From Atrina japonica (Eukaryota; Mollusca; Bivalvia; Pterioida; Pinnidae), in the NCBI GenBank assembly GCA_030159075.1, contig BROG01000077.1:1201001-1265000 (forward strand): 64,000 nt of DNA, written 5' to 3'. The notes beneath the pieces were generated by a model, which had not been told where the DNA came from, made no database searches, and saw only the letters and a program-made list of their open reading frames with translations. The number at the start of each line of letters is the position of its first letter. Positions within the stretch are counted from its first letter, which is position 1. Below are positions 42,401 through 46,939 of this stretch, piece by piece. Made by a program: the position numbers and the translations under genes.

Positions 42401-45133
42401 ACTTTATAATCAACTGTTCCAACTTTTAGCGTCAATATGTTGCTTGGTGTCTTAATTACAATGTGCTGCCCATCGTATGCTAGGATGTCAACATCATTCT
42501 TGCTGGCCTCCTCAACACCTGTTTGAAGAAATATGTTGACAATATGACATCCTGCCATATAGATAATTTTCATTAGACTGACACAACTTACTTAAAATAC
42601 TGAACTTTATTTACACCCCAAATGATTCTGTTACATATACAACAGATGTGGAATTGCAAATGGAATGTGGAATATTGATGTGGATATTGTGCATACCTCA
42701 AATACTTAAATACCTGAAAATTTTCACCTCTGGTTATTTTCTCCCTTTTATGACAACATATTCACCCCATCTTATATTCACCTTGCCCTAATTTACCATA
42801 TTTTCATGGATGACATGATTCATTTCTATGCTTTAATTATTTAGCTTGAAAATTTCATCATCATATTAGATTTGCCTTCTTACATGTATCTAAGGGTGAA
42901 AATGGGAGAAACAATGTTTATGTTTACAGTATGTCCAAGATGGATACCGGTACTTATTTTACGGTACTTATCCTTGCTAATGAACAGCCAATACCTGAAT
43001 GACTGCTAGACTGTTGGAATCAAGTATTTACCCTATACAAATATGTATTTAGGTTTTTAATTTATCTTGTGTATCTTGTGTAGCCAGTTTAGAGATTTTC
43101 ATTTACCATCCTCTACTAGCTTTATATGTACCTGTAATTCCATGGATCTGTTTCAAGTTCTGACATGTCTCCTGTTTTACTGTGCTATGAGATATACTGT
43201 AAGTTGATATCACTAAAAATTCTGTAAAAATCACAAATTTCGCTGTTTGCTTTGTTGAATCTGACTGCTCTTCATTCTCTTCATTGGACCACATAAAACT
43301 GAAATCATAAAACATGATATATTTTTCGTTGGAAATACATGTGCTAGTTTTCTGTATACATGTACATGTACCTGGAAATTTTTGCCTGATTATTTTTGCT
43401 CTTTTACGATTAAATTTAAATGATTAAACTTGCCCATGTAAATGTTTGTTACCATGGTCTCATGGATCTCATGAATATCCATGGTTCAATTATTCAGATT
43501 TGAAAGTTTCGCCTTCATTTTAAATTTGCCCTCTCATCTCAGGGCAAAAATGGCAAAAATTAAATGACAATGAAAATTTTGAGGCATACAGTACCGTTAT
43601 GTCCCCTGAGAATATAGCTGTTCATGTATAATTTAAAGTCCCATAACTCTGTCAACAAAGCCAAATGGTGGCAAAAATCAAACTCATTCTAGATCCCATA
43701 GATATAAAACAGCATTTATCAAATAGTTCAAATTAGTGGAAATTAACTAAAGTTATTTAAAAAAAAAAATAACATATTGTTGTTAACAGATTAATATATA
43801 GACCAAAACTAATATGTGTACAATCCTTATTCTTGGTGCATAAAAACATGGGAATGTATGTTCATGTATATATGCAAAATGTACAATGTACATGCATGTA
43901 GTGTATCTATAGCTATTAAACTCACTAACCCCTGAAGTAACATCTGAACCTGCCCATCTCAAATAACGATCAAGTCCACTGTCAGAATTTAGGAGTCTAT
44001 GATTTAGAATCAAAATTTTAAAATAATTTCACATGCAATATACATGAACTTGTTCATTCCCAAATTATGATATTAGACCATACACATATATACTGTTGAT
44101 TGATCTGGGTGGGTCTAATTGTGACCGAAGGTGTTGATGATTTAATAAATGGGTGAACTGACCTTACCAGACACCCAAGTCCATCCCCTACGGGTCCTGT
44201 GGTAGCCTGAGTCATAATTTGTACTTTGCTTTTCCAACATGTACACATTTTGTATACCAAATTTACAGATAACTAGTACTAGTCCAGTGGTTTTATACCT
44301 ATATCATGTACATGTCCATTGCGTGCCTTCATGGAACACATCACACTTCAATGAATGGAAATGGATTGCATATGTACATGTTTAAGTGAGTGACAACATG
44401 TACATGTCAGGATTTATTCTTTGATTCCAAAATTGCAAATGGTTTCATATCTCAGGGATTTTCTACCCTATCATACAGGACCAAAATAAGGATCCCTCTA
44501 TCTACTATGGTAGAGGGCCAGATCTTTCCCTGGTTTCGATCCCAAAATAGTCGTGCCAGATTTTCAGACTGACAGTGACAGGCAAGATTTTATCTCCTGT
44601 TTGCACAAATCTATGCCTTGAGGCTTGATGGAGGCATTGGAGAGTAATTGGTCTGGTTGCAGTTTTGATTACCTTCGTAAGATTGTATTAATGAAGTGGC
44701 ACTTTTAAATGTCTTTAAATATGGACCACTCAAGCAAAGCCAAAGACACACAAACACACACACATTAAATCAACTCAAGCAACTGTCTCACTGCCTCACC
44801 AGGACGAGAGGCAAGGGCTTTACGTTGTCACACCGCTTGTACATCAAACGATAAACTCTCCGACCAACAAATCTGCTACGATTGTTATTTACTTGATTTA
44901 GTGATTTAGGTCTAGGCCTACCTTATTATTCCTTTGATGTCAATGTCTGGAATTTCTCCATGTTTACTGTTGCTAATATTCACAAAACTTATTGTATCGT
45001 TCTTGTTAACTATTGCAAGAATTCTACATCTTAGACATGGATGTATGTATTTGATATCTGGCAAATTTAACCCAGTTTTAAACTTAAAAATGGAACATTT
45101 TAAAAAGTCTTCGTCTTTTCTTGCAGCGTCCAT
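359..45133 (-). CDS. SPG11: SPG11 (spatacsin) orthologue, 34 coding exons, 3' end beyond the window
   Basis: Large soluble scaffold protein. In vertebrates spatacsin binds spastizin (ZFYVE26) and AP-5 and acts on late endosomes/lysosomes in autophagic lysosome reformation; loss causes hereditary spastic paraplegia 11. I joined 34 exons by matching each to the human protein as I remember it and by requiring GT/AG borders and matching phases; the chain gives 2,052 codons without a stop. Strong matches include CHVNRWGRCAVPIHTLD (exon 6), PSRLFGW (exon 16), MPHFSLPELV (exon 17) and CTCVTFLEMLGQDSL (exon 18). The start is the ATG at 45,133 (A at -3, G at +4); the reading frame runs a few codons further upstream but has no earlier ATG. 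The model stops at residue 2052 at a good donor (358-357), so the C-terminal Spatacsin_C part is off the window. Human spatacsin is about 2,440 residues, so the N-terminal five sixths is intact. The gene is disrupted only by intronic repeats, not in its exons. Confidence 0.96.
530..760 (+). repeat. Interspersed repeat family A, copy 1
   Basis: Contains ttgcccttttatgacagaaa, atatccgtgcttcaattatt and cattttaaattcgccctctc, shared with 11,290-11,430 (inverted), 42,712-42,915 and 43,368-43,600. Confidence 0.8.
1140..1345 (+). mobile_element. tRNA-derived SINE
   Basis: Box A tggcccagtgg at 1,151-1,161 and box B ggttcaagacc at 1,212-1,222. They are followed by the family body (gccagtttacttgc, then attggccaccat), which is shared with the copies at 6,632, 8,050, 18,425 and 60,245. 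Confidence 0.85.
1475..1626 (-). CDS. SPG11: SPG11 exon 33
   Basis: Residues 1956-2006. The acceptor gttacag gives SISSSGPVSWNF, then KVIVAMEVLQSHCSNG against human NEVVTNLEVLTSKCLHG. The nearer catag acceptor is rejected because it makes a TAA at the junction. Donor TGT|gtacgt. Confidence 0.9.
1627..3354. other. SPG11 intron 32, nothing coding recognised
   Basis: AT-rich. Clusters of the palindrome aagatatctt at 2,540-2,590 and 3,010-3,060 face each other and may bound a decayed MITE. Confidence 0.5.
3355..3685 (+). repeat. ~37-bp tandem array near the exon 32 donor
   Basis: Around eight diverged copies of a unit with ctagttctagagttaactcc and cttgctaatcacat. It begins about 20 nt downstream of the SPG11 exon 32 donor. 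Confidence 0.85.
3708..3846 (-). CDS. SPG11: SPG11 exon 32
   Basis: Residues 1910-1955. It begins SLVRLAMDVVTVKDLDPPI against human CRALASGEASMEDLHPEI. Acceptor tttcag, donor AGTT|gtaagt. A 37-bp tandem array lies just downstream in the intron. Confidence 0.9.
4008..4200 (+). repeat. Interspersed repeat family H, copy 1
   Basis: aaggtgaagtaccacaagtt, tgcagtgagggttcttttac and aactctcactgacattttta, parallel to 7,148-7,330. Confidence 0.7.
4327..4443 (-). CDS. SPG11: SPG11 exon 31
   Basis: Residues 1871-1909, 39 codons. LGHLINSLLDKGHISQPCRL and AAEFNFYSQDLAIIV match human LNFLIGRLLDDGCVHEASRV and CRYFHFYNPDVALV. Acceptor acacag, donor GTG|gtaagg. Confidence 0.94.
5443..5583 (-). CDS. SPG11: SPG11 exon 30
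   Basis: Residues 1824-1870, an acidic Ser/Thr-rich linker (GSVDDREEDIFAALE...). Acceptor ttgtag, donor GAGAGT|gtatga. Weakly conserved, so the boundaries are less sure than for neighbouring exons. Confidence 0.75.
5728..5922. repeat. MITE-like family C, copy 1
   Basis: Bounded by gtggaacctgtct and its inverse agacaggttccac. It contains tandem gacaggtggtctcacaa words, and family copies recur through the SPG11 introns. Confidence 0.85.
6117..6281 (-). CDS. SPG11: SPG11 exon 29
   Basis: Residues 1769-1823, phase 0 at both ends. NQLYHQLWMCHIREI matches human EELEKQIWLCRITQH. Acceptor tttcag, donor GAG|gtcagc. Confidence 0.92.
6632..6860 (-). mobile_element. tRNA-derived SINE, near full length
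   Basis: On the minus strand box A TGGCCAAGAGG (6,838-6,848) and box B GGTTCAAGTCC (6,788-6,798). The body and 3' end (acgccacac... on plus) are shared with 8,050-8,230 and 55,655-55,760. Confidence 0.9.
7148..7330 (+). repeat. Interspersed repeat family H, copy 2
   Basis: aaggtgaagtatacaaaatt, tgcagtgagggttcttatgc and acagtcactaacatttttaa, in the same order as copy 1. Confidence 0.7.
7452..7589 (-). CDS. SPG11: SPG11 exon 28
   Basis: Residues 1723-1768, phase 0 at both ends. LSLWKSYTARRKFWLHCEEF matches human IEQWSLKQARIDFWKKCHENF in the FWxxCxExF block. Acceptor tttcag, donor CAG|gtagtt. Confidence 0.94.
8050..8235 (-). mobile_element. Truncated tRNA-derived SINE
   Basis: Same body as the 6,632 copy (gccagtttttgatgg, caagtaaactggcaaacttt) with a damaged tRNA-like head. 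Confidence 0.75.
8859..9076 (-). CDS. SPG11: SPG11 exon 27
   Basis: Residues 1650-1722. YEEECRKVIAKMVEKKLFHE, then AKGFASDSGLSSDDITIQEV, match human NLQHECRSILERLQTDGQF and RVAELAELPVDNLVIKEI. Acceptor tttacag, donor GAG|gtacaa. Confidence 0.94.
9222..9312. repeat. MITE-like family B, copy 1
   Basis: About 90 bp. It starts aactcatcaacccctgaaaa and ends with the near-inverse gggggaaatgggttaa. The core gactcttctgtaaatcaatg is shared with 10,783 and 13,342. Confidence 0.85.
9400..9520 (-). mobile_element. tRNA-derived SINE, second family, copy 1
   Basis: Shares gacaaatactgcctctgcat and tggaatcaaacctaggaccc with the copy at 9,600; the box A side is degenerate. Confidence 0.65.
9595..9712 (-). 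mobile_element. tRNA-derived SINE, second family, copy 2
   Basis: The minus strand reads TTTAGCTCACTTGGTAGAGC (box A region) and GGTTCAATTCC (box B), followed by aagcagatgcagtatttgtt. Confidence 0.75.
10075..10760 (+). repeat. 40-bp minisatellite in SPG11 intron 26
   Basis: About 17 copies of a unit containing cctatcaggtgcactgggag followed by cttttctatacattacaatg. Frames through it look like repetitive proteins but have no start context or splice sites. Confidence 0.97.
10783..10873. repeat. MITE-like family B, copy 2
   Basis: Core ggactcttctgtaaatcaat with ends taacgcatcgacccctgaat and taggggtaaataggttaa. Confidence 0.85.
10897..11077 (-). CDS. SPG11: SPG11 exon 26
   Basis: Residues 1590-1649. 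DWLQQTIYRIIQRHFHHIQ matches human MWLEDQVCFLLKLMLQQCK. Acceptor ttgtag, donor GATG|gtaggt. A 40-bp minisatellite lies 140 nt into the following intron. Confidence 0.9.
11290..11430 (-). repeat. Interspersed repeat family A, copy 2
   Basis: Inverted partial copy of family A; on the minus strand it has atatccgagcttcaaatatt and cattttaaatttgccccctt. Confidence 0.75.
11573..11680 (-). CDS. SPG11: SPG11 exon 25
   Basis: Residues 1554-1589. DSPLLPFLKFSTAITEKQDY and KIYLEDFKESM match human DSPLLLVMEMYELCMFFRNY and KLLEFQKSL. Acceptor tttacag, donor CAG|gtaggt. Confidence 0.94.
12243..12437 (-). CDS. SPG11: SPG11 exon 24
   Basis: Residues 1489-1553, phase 0 at both ends. EASILPCLCGWMVAMM matches human GASAISCLCVWIITSV. 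Acceptor tttcag, donor CCG|gtatgt. Confidence 0.93.
12520..12664. repeat. Foldback element in SPG11 intron 23
   Basis: Inverted arms of about 55 bp: gacaattgtttttgaataac and gaggcaggagaaaacatat recur inverted at 12,604-12,664 with few mismatches. Confidence 0.88.
13342..13427. repeat. MITE-like family B, copy 3
   Basis: Core ggactcttctgtaaatcaat, right end ttaggggtgaatgagttaa. It is the closest to an intact terminal inverted repeat. Confidence 0.85.
13512..13640. repeat. MITE-like family C, copy 2
   Basis: Has aagacctgtcttgtgaagtc at the left and ctcaagacaggttccactg at the right. Confidence 0.8.
13655..13803 (-). CDS. SPG11: SPG11 exon 23
   Basis: Residues 1439-1488. PWKIFLLYAVVLRNPILAEL matches human SWHWLLVEAVKQQAPILSVL. 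Acceptor tttcag, donor AAG|gtaact. Confidence 0.92.
13912..13985 (+). repeat. Interspersed repeat family G, copy 1
   Basis: gcggtcactggtggcgacat then aatctaaattttcacttaaa; an inverted copy lies at 62,790-62,885. Confidence 0.75.
14348..14431 (-). CDS. SPG11: SPG11 exon 22
   Basis: Residues 1411-1438, an acidic linker (FEESSSDEEERGHISAPP, then EEEELEQ) corresponding to the variable loop in human spatacsin. Acceptor atacag, donor CAAA|gtaaga. Confidence 0.82.
14517..15020. repeat. MITE-like family C, copies 3 and 4 side by side
   Basis: Two diverged copies (about 14,517-14,680 and 14,806-15,020), each with ttaagagatcacct words and ending gtgaggtkycac. Confidence 0.7.
15770..15965 (-). CDS. 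SPG11: SPG11 exon 21
   Basis: Residues 1346-1410. SKHLQQHLHYVIENA matches human SPVIQDHLRLAFENL. The rest is a charged Ala/Ser/Lys-rich linker. Acceptor tttcag, donor CAGT|gtaaga. Confidence 0.88.
16467..17592 (-). repeat. 59-bp tandem array made of SPG11 exon 20 end plus donor
   Basis: Nineteen copies counting the functional one at the right end. On the minus strand each unit is about 30 nt of exon 20 (ending ...CAGTACAGTAAAGAACAG) joined to 29 nt of intron (gtaattgacaagtatttcaa...). Two units carry an extra 12-13 bp. Most keep the gtaatt donor; the unit near 17,440 has gcaatt. Confidence 0.97.
17563..17722 (-). CDS. SPG11: SPG11 exon 20
   Basis: Residues 1292-1345. LQLSLSTKFLESCAEADKW matches human MKLSISYLRECAKANDW, and the exon ends AQVHQYSKEQ. 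Acceptor tttcag, donor CAG|gtaatt. Its last 30 nt and the donor are reiterated in a 59-bp tandem array downstream. Confidence 0.95.
18173..18281 (-). CDS. SPG11: SPG11 exon 19
   Basis: Residues 1256-1291. It is assigned mainly by phase and position; LLHQLEKAITFSLQKDKI sits where human has ELLVLLEEGTWNSIQQQEI. Acceptor ttgacag, donor CCTGG|gtaggt. Confidence 0.87.
18425..18600 (-). mobile_element. Degenerate tRNA-derived SINE
   Basis: The minus strand has an imperfect head (aagtggttacagc) and GGTTTGAGTCCCACTGGAAC, with the family body running toward 18,425. Confidence 0.7.
18694..18920 (-). CDS. SPG11: SPG11 exon 18
   Basis: Residues 1180-1255. CTCVTFLEMLGQDSLLLR matches human CVCFLELLGLDSLKLR. 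Acceptor tttcag, donor ATAG|gtaaat. Confidence 0.96.
19297..19457. repeat. Foldback element in SPG11 intron 17
   Basis: Inverted arms of about 75 bp around a 7-nt loop near 19,377. The core catagctgccctctgtaatg is mirrored by cattacagagggcagctatg. Confidence 0.9.
19884..20055 (-). CDS. SPG11: SPG11 exon 17
   Basis: Residues 1123-1179. MPHFSLPELVSKYG and YYLKQGRPSFAVLSFLAEE match human LPHFSSPDLVNKYA and YYLHNGRPSFAFGTFLVQE. Acceptor taacag, donor AGAG|gtaagt. Confidence 0.96.
20290..20478. repeat. MITE-like family D, copy 1
   Basis: acagtcaaacctgcattgaa at the left and agacaagtttcactgta at the right, with ataaagggcacctgcctata inside. Confidence 0.8.
20550..20616 (-). CDS. SPG11: SPG11 exon 16
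   Basis: Residues 1101-1122, only 67 nt. FEPSRLFGWQKMNT matches human FDPSRLFGWQSANT. Acceptor caatcag, donor GAAG|gtatga. Confidence 0.95.
21421..21655. repeat. MITE-like family C, copy 5
   Basis: cggtggaacctattgtaaga at the left, a tandem acatgacaggtggtctc stretch, and agacaagtttcactgta at the right. Confidence 0.85.
21656..23639. other. SPG11 intron 15, unique AT-rich sequence
   Basis: No exon, repeat family or RNA gene recognised; only short frames without splice support. Confidence 0.5.
23640..23725 (+). repeat. (CA)n-rich microsatellite
   Basis: CA runs interrupted by ttcacacacaca words, in SPG11 intron 15. Confidence 0.95.
23925..24560 (+). repeat. TG-rich minisatellite after the SPG11 exon 15 donor
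   Basis: Units of roughly 60-70 bp combining (TG)n with gatgtttttgtgtctatgtg and gctgtagatgttcaggtatg. They degenerate toward the exon and end about 15 nt from the donor. Confidence 0.93.
24575..24721 (-). CDS. SPG11: SPG11 exon 15
   Basis: Residues 1052-1100, phase 0 at both ends. It carries MNYPKLHSTLYP and NDVTVYMLLK, matching human LTPYPKLKTALFP and SDITIYHLIQ. Acceptor tttcag, donor AAG|gtaact. TG-rich minisatellite follows the donor. Confidence 0.95.
25141..25286 (-). CDS. SPG11: SPG11 exon 14
   Basis: Residues 1003-1051. It carries DPQIMYETSLANAQL and TAALATVMYSS, matching human DPKLIFQASLANAQI and LLALATTMYSP. Acceptor tttttag, donor CAG|gtacag. Confidence 0.95.
25287..25954. other. 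SPG11 intron 13, stretch before the satellite
   Basis: Nothing recognised. Confidence 0.5.
25955..32010 (+). repeat. 6-kb satellite of a 9-bp unit in SPG11 intron 13
   Basis: About 670 head-to-tail copies of GGTTATATA or GGTTATACA, with minor variants GGTTATAAA, GGTTATAGA, GGCTATATA and AGTTATACA. The period is held almost perfectly; phase slips occur near 26,508, 27,025, 27,880, 27,942, 29,340, 29,380, 30,385 and 30,935. Because 9 is a multiple of 3, long stop-free frames on both strands are an artefact. Confidence 0.98.
32094..32194 (-). CDS. SPG11: SPG11 exon 13
   Basis: Residues 969-1002, 101 nt. The peptide LPLFANFWRLVHHSG corresponds to human HPWFEFLVQCRQVAS. Acceptor cttacag, donor GGAG|gtatta. 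The 9-bp satellite of intron 13 begins about 90 nt downstream. Confidence 0.88.
32218..32692 (-). repeat. 62-bp tandem array starting at the donor of SPG11 exon 12
   Basis: About eight copies of a unit that on the minus strand begins gtatgttgaccttgttgtat and ends ...gacataaactg. The first unit is the functional donor gtatcttgacc itself, and later units offer CTG|gtatgt donor-like sites. Confidence 0.95.
32692..32889 (-). CDS. SPG11: SPG11 exon 12
   Basis: Residues 903-968. It begins RQGIFQDTTEFQTLMKQ and continues LCLVGGPIQ, matching human RNGVFLASELEDF...LSRIGGVIQ. Acceptor attacag, donor CATGG|gtatct. A 62-bp tandem array starts at the first intron base. Confidence 0.92.
32890..33835. other. 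SPG11 intron 11, nothing recognised
   Basis: Unique sequence without coding signals. Confidence 0.5.
33836..34022 (-). CDS. SPG11: SPG11 exon 11
   Basis: Residues 841-902, phase 1 to phase 2. Low conservation. It is assigned by phase and position between exons 10 and 12; acceptor atttctag, donor CCAG|gtttgt. Confidence 0.82.
34639..34805 (-). CDS. SPG11: SPG11 exon 10
   Basis: Residues 785-840. It carries TILLDWVQHWDTETRQLILF against human IVLNWALWWDQLTQESILL. Acceptor tttacag, donor TCAG|gtaata. Confidence 0.92.
35345..35395. repeat. MITE-like family C, fragment
   Basis: Only the right end, agacaggtggtcttcaagac and gtttcactgta. Confidence 0.7.
35478..35707 (-). CDS. SPG11: SPG11 exon 9
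   Basis: Residues 709-784. It carries VTRDFILGELKCRAG and ELVDFVHELERNL, matching human IRDFLVEILKEKN and TIDFVHQVEKLYL. Acceptor tttcag, donor AAAG|gtaaga. Confidence 0.93.
35994..36167 (-). CDS. SPG11: SPG11 exon 8
   Basis: Residues 651-708, phase 0 at both ends. It contains YLADRQIKPAVVILCNL against the human helical segment NLKKNNIKEASELLKNMG. Acceptor tttcag, donor CTG|gtaagt. Confidence 0.9.
36634..37079 (-). CDS. SPG11: SPG11 exon 7
   Basis: Residues 502-650. The acceptor atgatcag at 37,080-37,081 is chosen over the stronger-looking one 9 nt inside. The inner site would create a TAA at the junction, and the outer one restores LFSETLATPPSPSSSDQ against human LFNPSSKSSVSDQ. Donor GAG|gtaatg. 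Confidence 0.93.
37250..37400. repeat. MITE-like family C, copy 6
   Basis: acagtgaaacttgtggtgca at the left and gagaaaccacttgtcatata inside. Confidence 0.7.
37523..37702. repeat. MITE-like family D, copy 2
   Basis: tctatataggtccacaaggg at the left and gcaagtttgactgta at the right, with ataaagaggtggcctgtaat inside. Confidence 0.8.
37812..37962 (-). CDS. SPG11: SPG11 exon 6
   Basis: Residues 452-501. It holds the best conserved block of the N-terminal half, CHVNRWGRCAVPIHTLD then RQLDTVTFFLKSK, nearly identical to human. Acceptor atttcag, donor CACT|gtaagt. Its 5' end and acceptor are repeated about five times in the upstream intron (see the 37,925-38,265 repeat). Confidence 0.97.
37925..38265 (-). 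repeat. Tandem copies of SPG11 exon 6 acceptor and 5' end (~75 bp)
   Basis: The stretch tcag|ATGATGACATATGC through CTAGTATTGCTGAC is repeated about five times, with starts near 37,962, 38,045, 38,117, 38,187 and 38,260. Copies 2 and 3 still have an AG before ATGATG; copies 4 and 5 are degenerate. Confidence 0.93.
38497..38623 (-). CDS. SPG11: SPG11 exon 5
   Basis: Residues 409-451. Acceptor atttcag, donor CAG|gtaaaa. It carries HLVCIVTGLSNDQEQFVSQV, matching the human segment before the WGRC block. Confidence 0.88.
38658..38845. repeat. MITE-like family D, copy 3
   Basis: acagtcaaacttgtctaaaa at the left and aaaagtttgactgta at the right, with the aggcaggtgccctttataaa word. Confidence 0.8.
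39104..39300. repeat. MITE-like family C, copy 7
   Basis: tacagtgaaacctgacttga at the left and aggtagattccactgta at the right. Confidence 0.8.
39796..40820. mobile_element. ~1-kb non-autonomous TIR element in SPG11 intron 4
   Basis: The left end reads accgtattttacggcctata then ggtcgat. The right end, inverted, reads acagtattttatgacctata then ggtcgat. Further tcgacctat words lie just inside both ends. The interior has no coding capacity that I recognise. Confidence 0.8.
40940..41546 (-). CDS. SPG11: SPG11 exon 4
   Basis: Residues 207-408, the longest exon (607 nt). Acceptor ttaaag, donor GAAAG|gtaaaa. It begins FYNLFTGEILASLDM against human IYIFDVVDGTYVAHVDL. The rest covers the weakly conserved N-terminal region. 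Confidence 0.88.
41547..42278. other. SPG11 intron 3, nothing recognised
   Basis: Unique AT-rich sequence without coding signals or identified repeats. Confidence 0.5.
42279..42518 (-). CDS. SPG11: SPG11 exon 3
   Basis: Residues 127-206. Acceptor aaacag, donor CATT|gtaaat. A nearer donor-like site would drop the segment CILFAMIVIH; the longer form is preferred because it aligns with human ILFVLSSLGWIYIF. Confidence 0.8.
42712..42915 (+). repeat. Interspersed repeat family A, copy 3
   Basis: Has cccttttatgacaacatatt and ctttaattatttagcttgaa in the same order as copy 1. Confidence 0.8.
43132..43298 (-). CDS. SPG11: SPG11 exon 2
   Basis: Residues 71-126. Acceptor atttcag, donor ACAG|gtacat. 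It opens with SFMWSNEENEEQ, which sits where human has WHFLWEDSRNSS. Confidence 0.85.
43368..43600 (+). repeat. Interspersed repeat family A, copy 4
   Basis: Has atatccatggttcaattatt and cattttaaatttgccctctc. It lies in SPG11 intron 1, between exons 1 and 2. Confidence 0.8.
43965..44050 (+). repeat. Interspersed repeat family F, copy 1
   Basis: ccactgtcagaatttaggag and caaaattttaaaataatttc match 63,194-63,290 in order. The open frame here is therefore repeat sequence, not an SPG11 exon. Confidence 0.75.
44922..45133 (-). CDS. SPG11: SPG11 exon 1 (coding part)
   Basis: Residues 1-70, starting MDAARKDEDF in a strong Kozak context. The donor is AAG|gtaggc and the exon ends in phase 2. This N-terminal stretch is poorly conserved; it is assigned by phase with exon 2 and by position. 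Confidence 0.85.
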
Positions 45134-45552
45134 TTTGCAGTCATGTGACAAAACGATATAAAACTTGATATGGTATCCAGATCTCGACCTAATTTGTATG
45201 CGACGCCTTCTTGAATCAGCGCGTAATTAGGCAATTTCTTTTACTTTTACACCTTTAAAATAAACATATCCGACACCCACCACACACGCACATTTTAGAG
45301 GGGTAGTAGTCTATGTTACTGAGTTGAATTTACTAAAACTCAAAGTATTCAATATAGAATATCTCATGATTTCATTGTATGTTCCAGAAAAAGGGATCAC
45401 TACACAGGCACTTGTTTCCATCAATGGGGAATCGAAACTTATGTACTGTATAAGAATCTTATACAGTATGTAATTCTCGACATCCCTCCCCTCCCCCATT
45501 GATAGAAACTAGTGCCTGTGGCTCTGCCTGAATTTTTCCGTGCTCTGTATCT
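45134..45552 (-). promoter_or_regulatory. SPG11 upstream/5' UTR region
   Basis: No open gene lies between the SPG11 ATG and the Polinton-type element, so the promoter and 5' UTR should be here. On the minus strand the E-box GTCACATGAC sits about 10 nt before the ATG. A 118-bp imperfect palindrome occupies 45,403-45,520. No clear TATA box is placed at a usual distance. The transcription start cannot be fixed from sequence. Confidence 0.5.
45403..45520. repeat. Imperfect palindrome (foldback) upstream of SPG11
   Basis: Outer arms begin cacaggcact on both strands (cacttgtttccatcaatggg left, its inverse right with few mismatches). The centre is the perfect inverted repeat TACTGTATAAG-aat-CTTATACAGTA. 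It resembles a small foldback/MITE copy. Confidence 0.8.
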
Positions 45553-45772
45553 AGGCAGCTCCCTGCACGCATTGGAAATTTTCGCCGCTAGGGGGCGCCG
45601 TGTTTTGATGACGTCATCAGAATACTGGCTTCTGATTGGTCAATTCAAAAAGTGACTAACGGAAGTGTCATACCGGAAGTGAGGTCAAGTGCGTATAAAA
45701 TTGTCATGGCAATAAGCAGAAAGAGCCAATGAATATAGGCGTTTATGAGCGGAAGTTGTGGGGCCGGCCATA
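45553..45772 (+). repeat. Left terminal inverted repeat of the Polinton-type element
   Basis: Starts aggcagctccctg, contains cgccgctagggggcgcc, the palindrome gatgacgtcatc, a cataccggaagtgaggt word and a segment ending ...gccggccat. It matches the reverse complement of 50,767-51,057 with gaps; it is about 70 bp shorter than the right copy. Confidence 0.9.
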
Positions 45773-46939
45773 TCTATATATATATCACGGTCATGTTACC
45801 GAGAATACGGTAAGAGAGAGAAGTTGGGTTTTTCCAGTTTTGAGCTGAGAGTGAATCTATTTTAGAACAAATGTTTTTCCAGAGCTGAGAGTGAATTATA
45901 GAACCGGGTAGTTTTACTGAGAGTGAAATTTATTTTGGGGTTTTCCAGGTTTGTGAAACTCGTAATGGCGCCACCGTCGTTACTGAATTAATAGGCCGAG
46001 CCCTCACTGTTAGTCGTCGAACTGTTTAATGCGCAAGCGCGAAATTGCCGTTCGATTCTTGTACTAAGACGTAAATATATAGCGACTAAACATATATTAA
46101 ATTATTCAAAACACTCATTTTAGTGGTTTTTTTCTAGAAGTCGAATATGAGCTCTGTGCAAAAAGTTTTATTTATTCATGGAAATAATCTTTCTGATCCA
46201 ATAAAAAATGAAAACTCACCCTTTAAAAAGTGGATTTTTCTTATATAACACCTCGAGCTTATAACAAAATCGAACCTCTCTTTCACATGACTTACATTTT
46301 TAGACATCTCAAATATTTCAAAAACTGAACAATAAACAGACAATTTATGTAATCTATCCTTCTTTACGACTTCATAAATAGCTTTTGTTTCCTATTTTAA
46401 ACTTTTCTTTGTAAACTCGTTATTTCTGTATAAAAAATGATACCTCGTTTGAGTACCTAATTATACAAACTCTACGGTTACCGTACTTCTTGACAACGGA
46501 AGCATACCACATGGGCTCATTTTTGGATAAATGAAAGCAAGAACAGGCGAGATCAAAGGCAAGCTCAAAAATTGTATGAAAGTAGTTTTCATTCCGTAGA
46601 ATCGAAGATTGATTCTAGCTATTGTAGTTGGTCGTTTTCATTGTCAGAAACCTGGACTTGGAGATGGGAGACAAGTTTCAATGTCAAGTAGACATACTCT
46701 TCAACGACGAGAAGCTCATGCCTTAATGATGATCTGAATACCAATATTGGCATTAAATGTACTGTATAGTGGTGTAGGATCGGGGGCCCCCATTATATAC
46801 ATCTAATTGACCATTGTGATGTGGGTTATAATCATATAGAAGATTGTCAGGGGACATTCATAATGAAAATCATTTGAAACCTTAAGTAGTAATTAAACTC
46901 GACACTTGTCAAGTATGGATGAGTAAGAAACAATTCACA
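45773..46939. other. Left interior of the Polinton-type element, nothing recognised
   Basis: No convincing coding remnant on either strand. AATAAA-type signals for a minus-strand gene occur near 46,155-46,210, suggesting that a decayed minus-strand gene ended here. Confidence 0.4.

Noticed and set aside
43783..44013. Possible SPG11 exon in intron 1
   Set aside because: The sequence is interspersed repeat family F, also present at 63,194, and exons 1 and 2 join in phase without it.
359..45133. KNTC1 (ROD) as the identity of the large gene
   Set aside because: Early idea from its helical character; the WGRC, PSRLFGW and LPHFSSPDLV blocks are diagnostic for spatacsin.
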